This document shows positions 28,269-38,086 of a stretch of DNA of 64,000 bases, piece after piece. A program made the translations under genes and the position numbers. This stretch comes from Enterobacteriaceae endosymbiont of Donacia dentata (GTDB lineage: Bacteria > Pseudomonadota > Gammaproteobacteria > Enterobacterales > Enterobacteriaceae): assembly GCF_012570745.1 (NCBI RefSeq), contig NZ_CP046212.1:394943-458942 (forward strand). Direction: 5' to 3'. How positions within the stretch are numbered: the stretch's first letter is position 1; every line of letters begins with the position of its first letter. A model generated the notes under the pieces. The model ran no database searches, was not told the origin of the DNA, and saw only the letters and a program-made list of their open reading frames with translations.

Positions 28269-29536
28269 AATAATTCTAAATTTATTAAATCTTTTATTTT
28301 TTGGCGACGTCTAATTATTCTAGGAATATTATTTTCAATTAAAATTTCTGGTATTAAAGGTCTACTATTATAATTAGAAGACATAGATGCTCCATATGCT
28401 CCAGTATCATGAAAAATTAGATAATCACCAACATTTACTATTGGTAACATAAAAAAAATAATTTCACCATCATCTGTTTGTGTAAATATATCTCCTGATT
28501 CACATAAAGGACCTGCAACAATAGTTTTTACTTTTGGATAAATAGACATATCTTTACCTTTAGATGATATAGCTGATATATAATGATAACTTCCATACAT
28601 AACAGGACGAATTAAATCATTAAAACCTATATTAACTAAAACAAATCTTTTATTTTTTATTATTTTTATAGCACATACCTGGCAAATTAATATACCAGAT
28701 TCAGCTACTAAAAATCTTCCTGGTTCAATTTCTAATTTTATATTTTTTTTAAAAAAATTTTTAATAATATTTCTTGTATTATCCCATAAATTAAAATAAT
28801 GATTAGTGTCTACTTTTAGATCATTTATTTTATAAGGAATAGATAATCCTCCTCCTGCAGATATAATATCAATTTTTGGCATATATGTTTGTAAAACATT
28901 ATATAACATTGAATTACATACTTTTTTTAAGTGTTGATAATCTACTCCTGATCCTATATGCATATGTATACCAATTAAATTTAAATTAAATTTTTTTATG
29001 ATAGAAATAGCTTTTTTTAAATCTTTATACCATATACCATGTTTACTTTTTTCTCCTCCTGTATTTGTTTTTTTATTATGTCCATATCCAAAACCGGGAT
29101 TAATTCTTAATAATATATTATGACCTTTTGATATATAACCTAATTGATATAACATATCAATAGAACCGATATTAACAGTAATGTTAGATATTTTAATATA
29201 TCTTAATGTTTCTTTATCAAAAATATCAGATGTAAAAATAATATCATTTATTTTTTTAGGATTATATCCTGCTACTATTGCTCTTTCTATTTCTCCTAAA
29301 GAAATAGCATCTACTTTTACTCCTTCATATCTCATTAATTTTAAAATATTTATATTAGAACAAGCTTTTTGTGCAAACCTTATTGTATCAAACTGTTTTA
29401 ATTGTGTAATTTTATCTTTTATATTTTCTGCACAATACAACCAAAATGGAGTATTATAATTTTTTATTAAAGATAAAATAGTTTGAATTGAAATATTATT
29501 TTTATTATACTTTTTATCAAATAATTTTACTATCAT
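28265..29536 (-). CDS. lysA: Diaminopimelate decarboxylase
   Basis: This PLP enzyme makes L-lysine from meso-diaminopimelate, the last step of lysine synthesis. The 423 residues (E. coli 420) contain the PLP lysine motif RFAQKACSN (Lys57), KHGIWYKDL, GIHMHIGSGVDYQHLKKVC, SAGGGLSIPY, LEIEPGRFLVAESG, GPLCESGDIFTQTDDG and HDTGAYGASMSSNYNSRP. All expected active-site elements are visible. The activator LysR, encoded beside lysA in E. coli, is missing. The 5' region carries a predicted promoter and a 25-bp perfect hairpin (described separately). In a symbiont this gene may serve host nutrition. Confidence 0.97.
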   Translation of the reverse strand: MIVKLFDKKYNKNNISIQTILSLIKNYNTPFWLYCAENIKDKITQLKQFDTIRFAQKACSNINILKLMRYEGVKVDAISLGEIERAIVAGYNPKKINDIIFTSDIFDKETLRYIKISNITVNIGSIDMLYQLGYISKGHNILLRINPGFGYGHNKKTNTGGEKSKHGIWYKDLKKAISIIKKFNLNLIGIHMHIGSGVDYQHLKKVCNSMLYNVLQTYMPKIDIISAGGGLSIPYKINDLKVDTNHYFNLWDNTRNIIKNFFKKNIKLEIEPGRFLVAESGILICQVCAIKIIKNKRFVLVNIGFNDLIRPVMYGSYHYISAISSKGKDMSIYPKVKTIVAGPLCESGDIFTQTDDGEIIFFMLPIVNVGDYLIFHDTGAYGASMSSNYNSRPLIPEILIENNIPRIIRRRQKIKDLINLELF

Positions 29537-29558
29537 TTTTATTATTTATCCTAAGAAT

Positions 29559-29613
29559 AAAATTTTTGTTAAAATATTATTTTAAATAAAAATAATATTT
29601 TAACAAAAATTTT
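29559..29613 (-). repeat. 25-bp perfect inverted repeat in the lysA leader
   Basis: Positions 29559-29583 are the exact reverse complement of 29589-29613, with a 5-nt centre. It is the longest perfect hairpin I found in the window. It sits between the predicted lysA promoter and its ribosome-binding site (AGGAT, 29548-29552), so the lysA message would fold almost from its first bases. The stem is nearly all A-U, so a classical terminator is doubtful. A 5' stabilising stem, an attenuator-like element, or a remnant terminator of a lost gene are possible. Confidence 0.8.
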
Positions 29614-29627
29614 AAATAAAAACATAA

Positions 29628-29656
29628 ATTATACCTTTAATTAATTTAGTAGCCAA
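29628..29656 (-). promoter_or_regulatory. Predicted lysA promoter
   Basis: On the minus strand TTGGCT (29656-29651) and a perfect TATAAT (29633-29628) are 17 bp apart. Transcription would begin near 29621, giving an untranslated leader of about 85 nt that contains the 25-bp hairpin. No LysR-type site was recognised. Confidence 0.45.
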
Positions 29657-29790
29657 GATAATTTATCTATGTTATTTATAAAATAAAATATATATAAATA
29701 TATAATATTTAAAATCATTATTTATATAGATAATCATTATTATTATAATAAATTATTTTTAATTTTTTATAAATTAAATAAATATTAATT

Positions 29791-29799
29791 TGTTATAAT
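29791..29799 (+). promoter_or_regulatory. Extended -10 promoter of ptsHI-crr
   Basis: TGTTATAAT is an extended -10 element (TGnTATAAT), with a start site expected near 29806, about 30 bp before the ptsH ATG. No good -35 box is present, as is usual for extended -10 promoters. I saw no CRP or Mlc site. Confidence 0.4.
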
Positions 29800-29836
29800 A
29801 AATATTATTAAATATATTAAATTTTAGGATATAATA

Positions 29837-30091
29837 ATGTTAGAAAAAGAAATTATTATTAATAGTAAAAATGGTCTTCATACACGTCCTGCAGCAATTT
29901 TTGTAAAAGAAGCAAAAAATTTTATATCAGATATTACAATTACTTCTAATAAAAAAACAGTCAATGCTAAAAGTTTATTTAAAATACAAACTTTAGGATT
30001 AACTAAAGGTACTTCAATTATTTTAAAAATTTCAGGAAAAGATGAAGATAATGCAATGAAACATTTAATAAATGTAATTCAAAAATTATAA
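29837..30091 (+). CDS. ptsH: Phosphocarrier protein HPr
   Basis: HPr accepts phosphate from enzyme I and passes it to EIIA proteins in PTS sugar uptake. The 84 residues (E. coli 85) include the phosphorylated His15 in KNGLHTRPAA and the Ser46 region AKSLFKIQTLGL. The ATG follows AGGAT. It heads the ptsH-ptsI-crr operon in E. coli order, but cysK, which precedes ptsH in E. coli, has been lost. Confidence 0.97.
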   Translation: MLEKEIIINSKNGLHTRPAAIFVKEAKNFISDITITSNKKTVNAKSLFKIQTLGLTKGTSIILKISGKDEDNAMKHLINVIQKL

Positions 30092-30224
30092 ACTAGTTTT
30101 TTATTTTTATAAAATTATTATTTTTTATTCAATAAAATTAAATTATTAATTTTTTATAAAAACAATTTAATTTATTCTTAAAACTTAATAGAAAAATTAT
30201 TATCTAATAATAGAGGTAAAGTAT

Positions 30225-31952
30225 ATGATTTCAGGAATTTCAGCTTCTCCTGGTATTTCTTTTGGTAAAGCTTTTTTATTAAAAATAGATAATATTATTA
30301 TTAATTGTAATAAAATTAATAGTAATCAAATAGATTTAGAAATTAAAAAATTTTTGAATGGACAAAAAGAATCTATTAAACAATTAGAATATATAAAAAA
30401 AAATTCATTAAAAAAATTTAATTCTGATAAGTTATCAATTTTTGATGGTCATATTCTTTTATTACAAGATGAAGAAATGACTAAAGAAGTTTTATCTTTA
30501 ATAAAAAATAATTTTTTATCAGCAGATACTGCAGTAAATTCAGTAATAAAATCACAAATAAAAATATTAAAAAATTTAAATGATAAATATTTAAAAGAAA
30601 GAGTTATTGATATTAAAGATATAGGAAATCGTTTAATAAAAAATATTTTAGGTTTAAATACTAAAAATTTAGATAAAATAGATAGTCAAGTAATTTTAAT
30701 TGCAAAAGATCTTACACCTTCAGAAACTGCTCAATTAAATTTAAAAAAAATTTTAGGTTTTATCACTGATTTAGGTAGTAAAACTTCTCATACTGCTATA
30801 ATGGCTCGTTCATTAGAAATACCTGCTATTGTAGGTACTGGTAATATAACTACAAAAGTTAAAACTAATGATTATATTATTTTAGATAGTATTAATAATA
30901 AAATATTTATTAATCCTTCAAATGAAATAATTAAAAAAAATAAAATAATATATAATCAATATATAATAGAAAAAAATAAACTTAAAAAAACATGTATTTT
31001 ACCTGCTATAACTAAAGATAATTATAAAATTAAAGTTTGTGCTAATATAGGTTCATTAAAAGAATTAAAAAGTATTATCAAAAATGGTGCTGATGGTGTA
31101 GGTTTATATCGTACAGAATTTTTATTTATGAATCGAAATTCTTTTCCTACTGAAGAAGAACAATTTCATGTTTATAAAAATGTAACAAAAAATATGAATG
31201 GAAAATCTGTTATTATTAGAACAATGGATATAGGTGGAGATAAAAAAATACCTTATATGAATTTACCTAAAGAAGAAAATCCATTTTTAGGATATCGAGC
31301 TATTAGAATTAGTATAGATCGTAAAGATGTTTTACATACTCAATTAAGAGCTTTATTAAGAGCATCTATTTTTGGTAAATTACATATCATGTTTCCGATG
31401 ATAATATCAATAGAAGAAGTTCTTTTTTTAAAAGAAGAATTAAATTTTTTGAAAAAACAATTACAAAATAAAAAATATGATTTTAATAAAAATATTCCTA
31501 TAGGAATAATGATAGAAACTCCTGCTTCTGCTATAATAGCTAATCATTTAATAAAAGAAATTGATTTTTTTAGTATCGGAACTAATGATTTAGTACAATA
31601 TACATTAGCTGTAGATCGTGGTAATGATTTAATTTCACATTTATATAATCCAATGCATCCTGCTATATTTTATTTAATAAAAAAAGTTATAGATGCTTCA
31701 CATTCAGAAGGAAAATGGACAGGAATGTGTGGTGAATTAGCAGGTGATGAATACTTTATTCCTGTATTATTGGGAATGGGATTAAATGAATTTAGTATGA
31801 GTGCTATTTCTATTCCAAAAATTAAAAATATTATTTGTAAAATAGAAATGAAACAAGCAATAGAATTAGCTAATAATATTTTATTACAATCTAATATTAA
31901 AAATATTAATAATTTATTATTAGAATTTAACAAAAAAATTAATCTTTATTAA
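30225..31952 (+). CDS. ptsI: PTS enzyme I (phosphoenolpyruvate-protein phosphotransferase)
   Basis: Enzyme I takes phosphate from phosphoenolpyruvate and gives it to HPr. At 575 residues it equals the E. coli protein. His189 lies in GSKTSHTAIMARSLEIPAIVG; GVGLYRTEFLFM, GGDKKIPYMNLPKEENPFLGYRAIR, the metal/PEP motif IGTNDLVQYTLAVDR and the catalytic cysteine in TGMCGELAGDE are all present. It is 133 bp after ptsH and 16 bp before crr, with a GAGGTAAA ribosome-binding site. Confidence 0.97.
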   Translation: MISGISASPGISFGKAFLLKIDNIIINCNKINSNQIDLEIKKFLNGQKESIKQLEYIKKNSLKKFNSDKLSIFDGHILLLQDEEMTKEVLSLIKNNFLSADTAVNSVIKSQIKILKNLNDKYLKERVIDIKDIGNRLIKNILGLNTKNLDKIDSQVILIAKDLTPSETAQLNLKKILGFITDLGSKTSHTAIMARSLEIPAIVGTGNITTKVKTNDYIILDSINNKIFINPSNEIIKKNKIIYNQYIIEKNKLKKTCILPAITKDNYKIKVCANIGSLKELKSIIKNGADGVGLYRTEFLFMNRNSFPTEEEQFHVYKNVTKNMNGKSVIIRTMDIGGDKKIPYMNLPKEENPFLGYRAIRISIDRKDVLHTQLRALLRASIFGKLHIMFPMIISIEEVLFLKEELNFLKKQLQNKKYDFNKNIPIGIMIETPASAIIANHLIKEIDFFSIGTNDLVQYTLAVDRGNDLISHLYNPMHPAIFYLIKKVIDASHSEGKWTGMCGELAGDEYFIPVLLGMGLNEFSMSAISIPKIKNIICKIEMKQAIELANNILLQSNIKNINNLLLEFNKKINLY

Positions 31953-31968
31953 ATAAGAGGTAATAAAT

Positions 31969-32481
31969 ATGAATATTTTTTCTAGTTTTTTTAAAAAAAA
32001 ACATAAAAAAATCAATATTACTAAAATATTTGCTCCTATCACAGGAAATATAATAGATATAGAAAAAGTTCCTGATATTGTATTTTCAGATAAAATAGTA
32101 GGAGATGGTATTGCTATTGATCCTAAAGAAAATTTGATAGTTTCTCCAGTTGATGGTTTTATTGGTAAAATATTTGAAACTAACCATGCATTTTCTATAA
32201 AAACTGAAAATAATATAGAATTATTCGTTCATTTTGGAATTGATACAGTAAATTTAAAAGGTAAGGGATTTAAAAGAAAATTTAATTTTATTAAAAATAA
32301 TCTTAATATAGTTAAAAAAGGGGAAATTATTATTGAATTAGATTTAGATTTTTTAAAAAAAAATACTAAATCTATCTTAACTCCAGTAGTAATTTCTAAT
32401 ATTGAAAAAATTACTAAATTCAAAAAATATGTAGGTAGAGTTATTGCCGGTATTGACCCTATATTAAAAATTTATAATTAA
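31969..32481 (+). CDS. crr: Glucose-specific EIIA component (Crr)
   Basis: EIIA-Glc passes phosphate from HPr to EIICB-Glc and, in E. coli, also regulates other permeases and adenylate cyclase. The 170 residues (169 in E. coli) keep both active histidines, His73 and the phosphorylated His88 in LFVHFGIDTV, 15 residues apart as in E. coli. GRVIAGIDPI near the end is typical. A glucose-type EIIC/B gene must exist elsewhere for it to work in uptake. Ends the pts operon and faces ruvC across a 120-bp spacer. Confidence 0.97.
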   Translation: MNIFSSFFKKKHKKINITKIFAPITGNIIDIEKVPDIVFSDKIVGDGIAIDPKENLIVSPVDGFIGKIFETNHAFSIKTENNIELFVHFGIDTVNLKGKGFKRKFNFIKNNLNIVKKGEIIIELDLDFLKKNTKSILTPVVISNIEKITKFKKYVGRVIAGIDPILKIYN

Positions 32482-32601
32482 TAAAATTTTAATCTTATAG
32501 AAAAATTTTTTTTAATAAGAAAAAATTATTAAAAAATATGGTATGTTATACTTTTTAAAAAATTGTTTATTAAAAAATAATTTTTATATAATTATTACTT
32601 T

Positions 32602-33069
32602 TTATAAAAAAATACGGCTATGTGTAATAGCAATTGCTAACGCATCAGCAGCATCTGTCTTAGGATAATAAGGTAGTTTTAATAACATAAAAACCATATC
32701 TTGTACCTGTTTTTTTTTAGCATTTCCTACACCAACAACAGTCATTTTTACTTTACTTGCTGAATATTCAAAAACAGAAAGATTATGATTAACAGCAGAT
32801 ACTATAGCAGCGCTTCTTGCATGTCCTAATTTTAAAGCAGAATCTGCATTTTTAGCCATAAAAATTTGTTCTATAACAAAACTATCTGGTTTAAATTTAT
32901 TTATTATTTCACTTACATTATTATAAATAATTTTTAATCTTGTAGGAAAATCTTTTATTTTTAAAATTATACATCCACTATCAATATAAATTATTTTTTT
33001 TCCATATTTTCTAATTAAACCATATCCTGTTACTCTAGAACCAGGATCAATACCTAAAATTATCGTCAT
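32602..33069 (-). CDS. ruvC: Holliday junction resolvase RuvC
   Basis: RuvC cuts four-way junctions made by recombination. The four catalytic acids are present: Asp8 (GIDPGSR), Glu67 (VIEQIF), Asp139 and Asp142 ([13 protein letters not shown]). The 155 residues are shorter than E. coli (173) only at the C-terminus. It follows yebC as in E. coli, but ruvA and ruvB, which come next there, are missing: the next gene is convergent crr. Confidence 0.95.
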   Translation of the reverse strand: MTIILGIDPGSRVTGYGLIRKYGKKIIYIDSGCIILKIKDFPTRLKIIYNNVSEIINKFKPDSFVIEQIFMAKNADSALKLGHARSAAIVSAVNHNLSVFEYSASKVKMTVVGVGNAKKKQVQDMVFMLLKLPYYPKTDAADALAIAITHSRIFL

Positions 33070-33103
33070 AATATAATCTTTTTTTTAAATAATATAATAT
33101 TTA

Positions 33104-33826
33104 TTATATATCAGCATTATGATAAATATTTTTAATATCTTTGCATTTTTTAGATAAAAAGAATAAATTCATTAATTTTTCTTTTATAAAAATACTTATT
33201 TTTTTTTTAAATAATGGTTTTACTATTAATTCTGTTTTAATAGGTTTTATTTTAAATTTTTTTATTTGTTTAGTAAAAAATTTATATTTTTTTTGTGTAA
33301 AGATTATTTTAATATTGTTTTTATTAAAAATAATATCATGTGCATTAAATTTTTCAGCAATATTTATAATATTTTCTGAATTATTATTAATAGATACATA
33401 TGTTATATGTATTTGTTTTTCAAATATATAATTTACTGTACCATTTTTATGTAAATTACCTCCTATTTTATTTAAAATATAACGTATAAAAGATACAGTT
33501 CTATTATTATTATCTGTTAAACATTCTATCATTAATGCAACATTATTCGGACCATATCCTTCATAAAAAATTTCTTTTAATTTATTATTTTTTTCTTTTT
33601 TTATATTTTTTTGTAAAAAATTATTAATAGTTAAACGATTTATATTATATGATAATGCTTTTTCTATAACTAAACGTAATTTAGAGTTATATTTTGGATT
33701 TATTCCTTGTCCTATTTTTATAGCAGAATTTAATTCTTTAATGATTTTTGAAAAAATTTTACTTTTTTTATTATCTTGTATTTTTTTTCGATAACGTGTA
33801 TTAGACCATTTACTATGTCCTGACAT
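33104..33826 (-). CDS. yebC: YebC/TACO1-family protein
   Basis: YebC-family proteins help ribosomes through difficult proline stretches or act as regulators in some bacteria; the role in this lineage is inferred. The 240 residues (E. coli 246) begin MSGHSKWSNTRYRKKIQDNKKSKIFSKI and contain IFYEGYGPNNVALMIECLTDNNNRT and GGNLHKNGTVNYIF, the family signatures. The C-terminal half is more diverged. It lies between aspS and ruvC, 16 and 34 bp from them; nudB, present in E. coli, is lost. Confidence 0.94.
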   Translation of the reverse strand: MSGHSKWSNTRYRKKIQDNKKSKIFSKIIKELNSAIKIGQGINPKYNSKLRLVIEKALSYNINRLTINNFLQKNIKKEKNNKLKEIFYEGYGPNNVALMIECLTDNNNRTVSFIRYILNKIGGNLHKNGTVNYIFEKQIHITYVSINNNSENIINIAEKFNAHDIIFNKNNIKIIFTQKKYKFFTKQIKKFKIKPIKTELIVKPLFKKKISIFIKEKLMNLFFLSKKCKDIKNIYHNADI

Positions 33827-33842
33827 AAAAAACTATCCTTTT

Positions 33843-35600
33843 TTATTTTATATATGTTAATCCTAATTCTTTTAAGATATTATCATTAATAATATTAGGA
33901 GATTGTGTTAAGAGACATGTTGCTGAAGTACTTTTAGGAAAGGCAATTACATCACGAATATTATTTGTATTAGTTAATAACATAACTAATCGATCTAAAC
34001 CTAATCCTATTCCTATATGTGGTGGTGTACCAAATTTTAAAGATTTAAGAAAAAAACCAAAATTTTTTTGTTGAGTTAATTTTTTAATTTTAAGAATACT
34101 AAATATTTTTTTTTGTATTTTAGAATCATATATTCTAGAAGAACCACTACCTATTTCATAACCATTAATTATTAAATCATATGAATCTGATAAAACTTCT
34201 TCAAGATTTTTATTTTCTAATATATTTTGTAAAAAAGATTTTTTAGGAGATGTAAAAGGATGATGTACTGAAACTAAATTTCCTATTTTATTTTTTTTAA
34301 ATAATGGAAAATCTATAATCCATAATAAAGATAATTTATTATTATTAATTAAATTAAAGTCTTTTGCTAATTTTTTTCTTAATAATCCCATAGATGAAAT
34401 ATTCCCATCTATTACTTCTGTACCAATAAAAATAATATCATTATTATTAGCATTACTTTTATAAATGATATGTTTTATTTTTTCTTCATTTAAATTTGTA
34501 GAGAAAAAATTTTTTTTATTATTTAAAATATTAATTAATTTATTATTATAAACTTGATATATATTTAAGTCTTTTGTACCATATTTTTTTAAATAATGTT
34601 GATATTTTTTTAAATCTTTTATTTTTATATTATTTAAATATTTATTTTTAAGTAAAATAGAAATTATTCTATTTTTATTTTTTATTTTATTTTTTTTTAT
34701 AAAAAAATTAGTTAAATTTATAAGTTTTAATTTATTTCTTAAATCAGGTTTATCAGTTCCAAAAAATTTCATTGACTCATTATAAGTTAAAATTTTAAAA
34801 TCATGTAATAATACATTATTAATATTTTTCCATAAATGAAATATTATTTCTTCTATAAAAGATCGAAATTTTTTTGATTTTATAAAAGATACTTCTATAT
34901 CAATTTGAGTAAATTCAGGTTGACGATCTGATCTTAAATCTTCATCACGAAAACATTTTGCTATCTGATAATATCTATCTAATCCTGCGATCATTAATAA
35001 TTGTTTAAATATTTGTGGTGATTGTGGTAATGCATAAAAATTATGTTTATGTATTCTACTTGGTACCAAATAATTTCTAGATCCTTCTGGAGTTATATTT
35101 GTTAATATAGGAGTTTCAATATTTAAAAATTGATTTTTTTCTAAAAAATTTCTAACATAATAAATTATTTTTGATCTTAATTTTATTATATTAACCATTT
35201 TTTTTTGTCTTAAATCTAAATATCGATATTTTAATCTAGTTTCTTCTGTATTTACAATATTTATGTCAATAGGTAATGGTTTAGATTTACTAAATATAAA
35301 TATATCAAATACAATAATTTCTATTTCTCCAGTAAATAAATTTAAATTTTTATTTTTTTCTTTTCTTTCATTTATTATTCCTTTAATTTTAACACAGAAA
35401 TTATTACGTAATTTAGTTGCTATTTTATAGGCAATTATATATTTAGGTTTAAAAACAGCTTGGATTATCCCTTCTCTATCTTTTATATTTGCAAAAATTA
35501 ATTTTCCTAAATTTCTGTAACTATCTACCCATCCATAAATAATTATTTCCTGATTAATATATTTTTTATTAATATGACCACAATAAATTTTATTTTCCAT
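33843..35600 (-). CDS. aspS: Aspartyl-tRNA synthetase
   Basis: Charges tRNA-Asp. The 585 residues (E. coli 590) show an N-terminal OB-fold ([26 protein letters not shown]), class II motif 2 ([20 protein letters not shown]), the bacterial GAD insertion domain in the middle, and class II motif 3 ([27 protein letters not shown]). It is the first gene of the aspS-yebC-ruvC unit. Upstream is a 658-bp spacer to divergent argS. Confidence 0.97.
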   Translation of the reverse strand: MENKIYCGHINKKYINQEIIIYGWVDSYRNLGKLIFANIKDREGIIQAVFKPKYIIAYKIATKLRNNFCVKIKGIINERKEKNKNLNLFTGEIEIIVFDIFIFSKSKPLPIDINIVNTEETRLKYRYLDLRQKKMVNIIKLRSKIIYYVRNFLEKNQFLNIETPILTNITPEGSRNYLVPSRIHKHNFYALPQSPQIFKQLLMIAGLDRYYQIAKCFRDEDLRSDRQPEFTQIDIEVSFIKSKKFRSFIEEIIFHLWKNINNVLLHDFKILTYNESMKFFGTDKPDLRNKLKLINLTNFFIKKNKIKNKNRIISILLKNKYLNNIKIKDLKKYQHYLKKYGTKDLNIYQVYNNKLINILNNKKNFFSTNLNEEKIKHIIYKSNANNNDIIFIGTEVIDGNISSMGLLRKKLAKDFNLINNNKLSLLWIIDFPLFKKNKIGNLVSVHHPFTSPKKSFLQNILENKNLEEVLSDSYDLIINGYEIGSGSSRIYDSKIQKKIFSILKIKKLTQQKNFGFFLKSLKFGTPPHIGIGLGLDRLVMLLTNTNNIRDVIAFPKSTSATCLLTQSPNIINDNILKELGLTYIK

Positions 35601-36258
35601 TTATCAAACCTTTTTTAAAAAAATTAATATATTGATTTTATAACAAATAATAATTTTTATTATGTAATAAAATTACATTTAATTATAAAAATTAACATTT
35701 ATACTTATTTATAATTATATTTAATAATAAATATATCACTTTGTATATTTTAAATAAAAAGACTTAATTGAATAAATTTGGTCAAAATAAATTAAAAATT
35801 AATCATAATATTTTTAATTGTATTATATAATTAAAATATTTTTTAAAAAATATAACTAAATAGATTAAAAATATTATTAAAAATAAATTTTATTAAATAT
35901 CTTTTAGATTATATTTAATGACATAAAATATATACTTATGTCAAATTTATTAAAATTTTTTTTTAAACAAATATAGAATTATATTCTATTTATATTATTA
36001 AATAAAATTTTAATAATAAAATAATATAATATAATATTATTAAAAATAATTAATTTTAATATTTAATTATAAAAAATTAAATAATTTATTTTTATATTAT
36101 AAAATTATATTTAGATTATTTTTAAAAAATATTAGTTATAGTAATTTATATATTCTGATTTCTTTAATTATAATATTAAATATAAAAATTTTTAAAAAAA
36201 TAAAATGTATTATTTATAAATTAATAAAATATTTAAATTAATTTTAAAAAGGTCATAT
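35601..36258. other. 658-bp spacer between aspS and argS, probably eroded genes
   Basis: The longest non-coding stretch in the window, almost pure A/T, with no frame I can assign. In E. coli the space between these two genes holds cmoA, cmoB, torYZ, cutC and others, so it probably contains their remains. One short inverted repeat, TGACATAA with TTATGTCA (35919-35943), stands out. No tRNA or other structured RNA was recognised. The AAAGG ribosome-binding site of argS is at the right end. Confidence 0.6.
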
Positions 36259-37989
36259 ATGAATATAAAAAAAATTCTTTCAAAAAAAATTCATAAATCA
36301 ATGATAAAAGCAGGCATACCATCTCAATATAATGTAGTATTACGTCCATGTAAAAAAGTAGAGTTAGGACATTATCAAATTAATGGTATTATATCAGCAG
36401 CAATTTATTTAAAAAAAAATCCTAATGATTTAGCAAATAAAGTAGTTGAATTTTTAGATTTAAAAAATTTTCTATCTAAAATTACAATATCTAAATTAGG
36501 ATTTATTAATCTTTTTATTAAAAAAAAATGGTTATCAAAACAAATAAATTTATTGTTTACTTCTAAAAAACTAGGATTAACACAAAAAATTATATCTGAA
36601 AATATTATTGTAGACTATTCTAGTCCTAATATAGCAAAAGAAATGCATGTAGGTCATTTAAGATCTACAATAATAGGTGATTCTATGGTAAAAATTTTAT
36701 CATTTGCTGGATATAATGTTACTAAAGTTAATCATATTGGTGATTGGGGTACTCATTTTGGAATGCTTATTGCTTTTTTAGATTCTGAAAAAAAAAAAAA
36801 TAATATTTTAATATCTGATATAGATCAATTATATAAAAAAGCACGTAAAAGATATTCTGAAGATACAAAATTTGCAATAAAATCGAGGTCTTATGTAGTT
36901 AAATTACAAAAAAAAGATCCTTTTTGTTTACAAATATGGGAAAAAATAGTAAATATTTCTATGAATCATAATTATCTTTTATATAAAAAATTAAATGTAG
37001 AATTATCTTCTAAAGATACTATGGGTGAAAGTACATATAATGATATGTTACCAGATCTAATTATAGATTTGAAAAAAAAAGGAATAGCTGTTGAGAATAA
37101 TAAAACTGTTGTTATTCCTATTAAAGGATTAAAAAATAAACAAGGTAAATTAATGGCTGTAATTATACAAAAAAGTGATGGAGCATATTTATATGCAACA
37201 ATTGATATTGCTTGTATTAAGTATCGTTATAAAAATTTTAAAGCACATCGTATTATTTATTACGTAGATTCTCGTCAAAATCAATATTTAAATCAAATTT
37301 TTAAAATAGTAAAAAGAGCACATTATGTTCCTTCTAATATAAAATTAGAACATCATATGTTTGGAATGATATTAAATAAACATAGAAAACCTTTTAAAAC
37401 AAGAGAAGGAAAAAATATAAAATTAGATCATTTGATAAATGAATCTATTATAAGATCTAAAAAAATAATTATTAAAAAAAATCCTTCTATAAAAAAAAAT
37501 GAATTAGAAAAATTATCTCATATCATTGGTATAGGAGCTCTTAAATATGCAGATTTATCTAAAAATAGAATGAATAATTATATTTTTAGTTGGAATGATA
37601 TGTTATCTTTAGATGGTAATACATCATTATACATTCAATATGCTTATGTTAGAGCACAATCAATTTTAAGTAAAATTGATATAAATTTTAATAATTTATT
37701 AAATTTAGAAATGAAATTTATCAATCATTATGAATTTAAACTTGCTATAACATTTTTAGATTTTGAAGAAATAATTTTTAAAATAGTTAAAAAAGGTACA
37801 CCACATTTATTATGTAATTGGTTATATAAAATTTCAGTATTATTTTCTATATTTTATGAAAATTGTAAAATTTTAAATTTAAAAGATGATTTATTAAAAA
37901 TAAGTAGATTAAAAATTGTTTTTTTAACTTCTTTATTTATAAAAAAAGGATTATTTTTATTAGGTATAAAAACTGTAAAAAAAATGTAA
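36259..37989 (+). CDS. argS: Arginyl-tRNA synthetase
   Basis: Charges tRNA-Arg. The 576 residues (E. coli 577) show the class I HIGH-type motif in AKEMHVGHLRSTIIGDS, VTKVNHIGDWGTHFGMLIAFL, ATIDIACIKYR and SLDGNTSLYIQYAYVRAQSIL with the C-terminal anticodon-binding domain. The KMSK motif is replaced as is typical for ArgRS. A run of 13 A (36788-36800) lies in frame. The start has AAAAAGG upstream. Confidence 0.97.
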   Translation: MNIKKILSKKIHKSMIKAGIPSQYNVVLRPCKKVELGHYQINGIISAAIYLKKNPNDLANKVVEFLDLKNFLSKITISKLGFINLFIKKKWLSKQINLLFTSKKLGLTQKIISENIIVDYSSPNIAKEMHVGHLRSTIIGDSMVKILSFAGYNVTKVNHIGDWGTHFGMLIAFLDSEKKKNNILISDIDQLYKKARKRYSEDTKFAIKSRSYVVKLQKKDPFCLQIWEKIVNISMNHNYLLYKKLNVELSSKDTMGESTYNDMLPDLIIDLKKKGIAVENNKTVVIPIKGLKNKQGKLMAVIIQKSDGAYLYATIDIACIKYRYKNFKAHRIIYYVDSRQNQYLNQIFKIVKRAHYVPSNIKLEHHMFGMILNKHRKPFKTREGKNIKLDHLINESIIRSKKIIIKKNPSIKKNELEKLSHIIGIGALKYADLSKNRMNNYIFSWNDMLSLDGNTSLYIQYAYVRAQSILSKIDINFNNLLNLEMKFINHYEFKLAITFLDFEEIIFKIVKKGTPHLLCNWLYKISVLFSIFYENCKILNLKDDLLKISRLKIVFLTSLFIKKGLFLLGIKTVKKM

Positions 37990-38086
37990 AAAATGTATTA
38001 TTAATAATAAAAATATTATTTATTTAATAAATAATAATATATAATAAAATAATTTTATATTTATAAAAAATTTTTTTAAAAATTAT

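Noticed and set aside
29640..29700. Slightly more G/C-rich patch in the lysA-ptsH spacer, checked as a tRNA
   Set aside because: No acceptor stem, T-loop (GTTCRA) or anticodon arm can be drawn on either strand; it better fits the -35 area of the lysA promoter.
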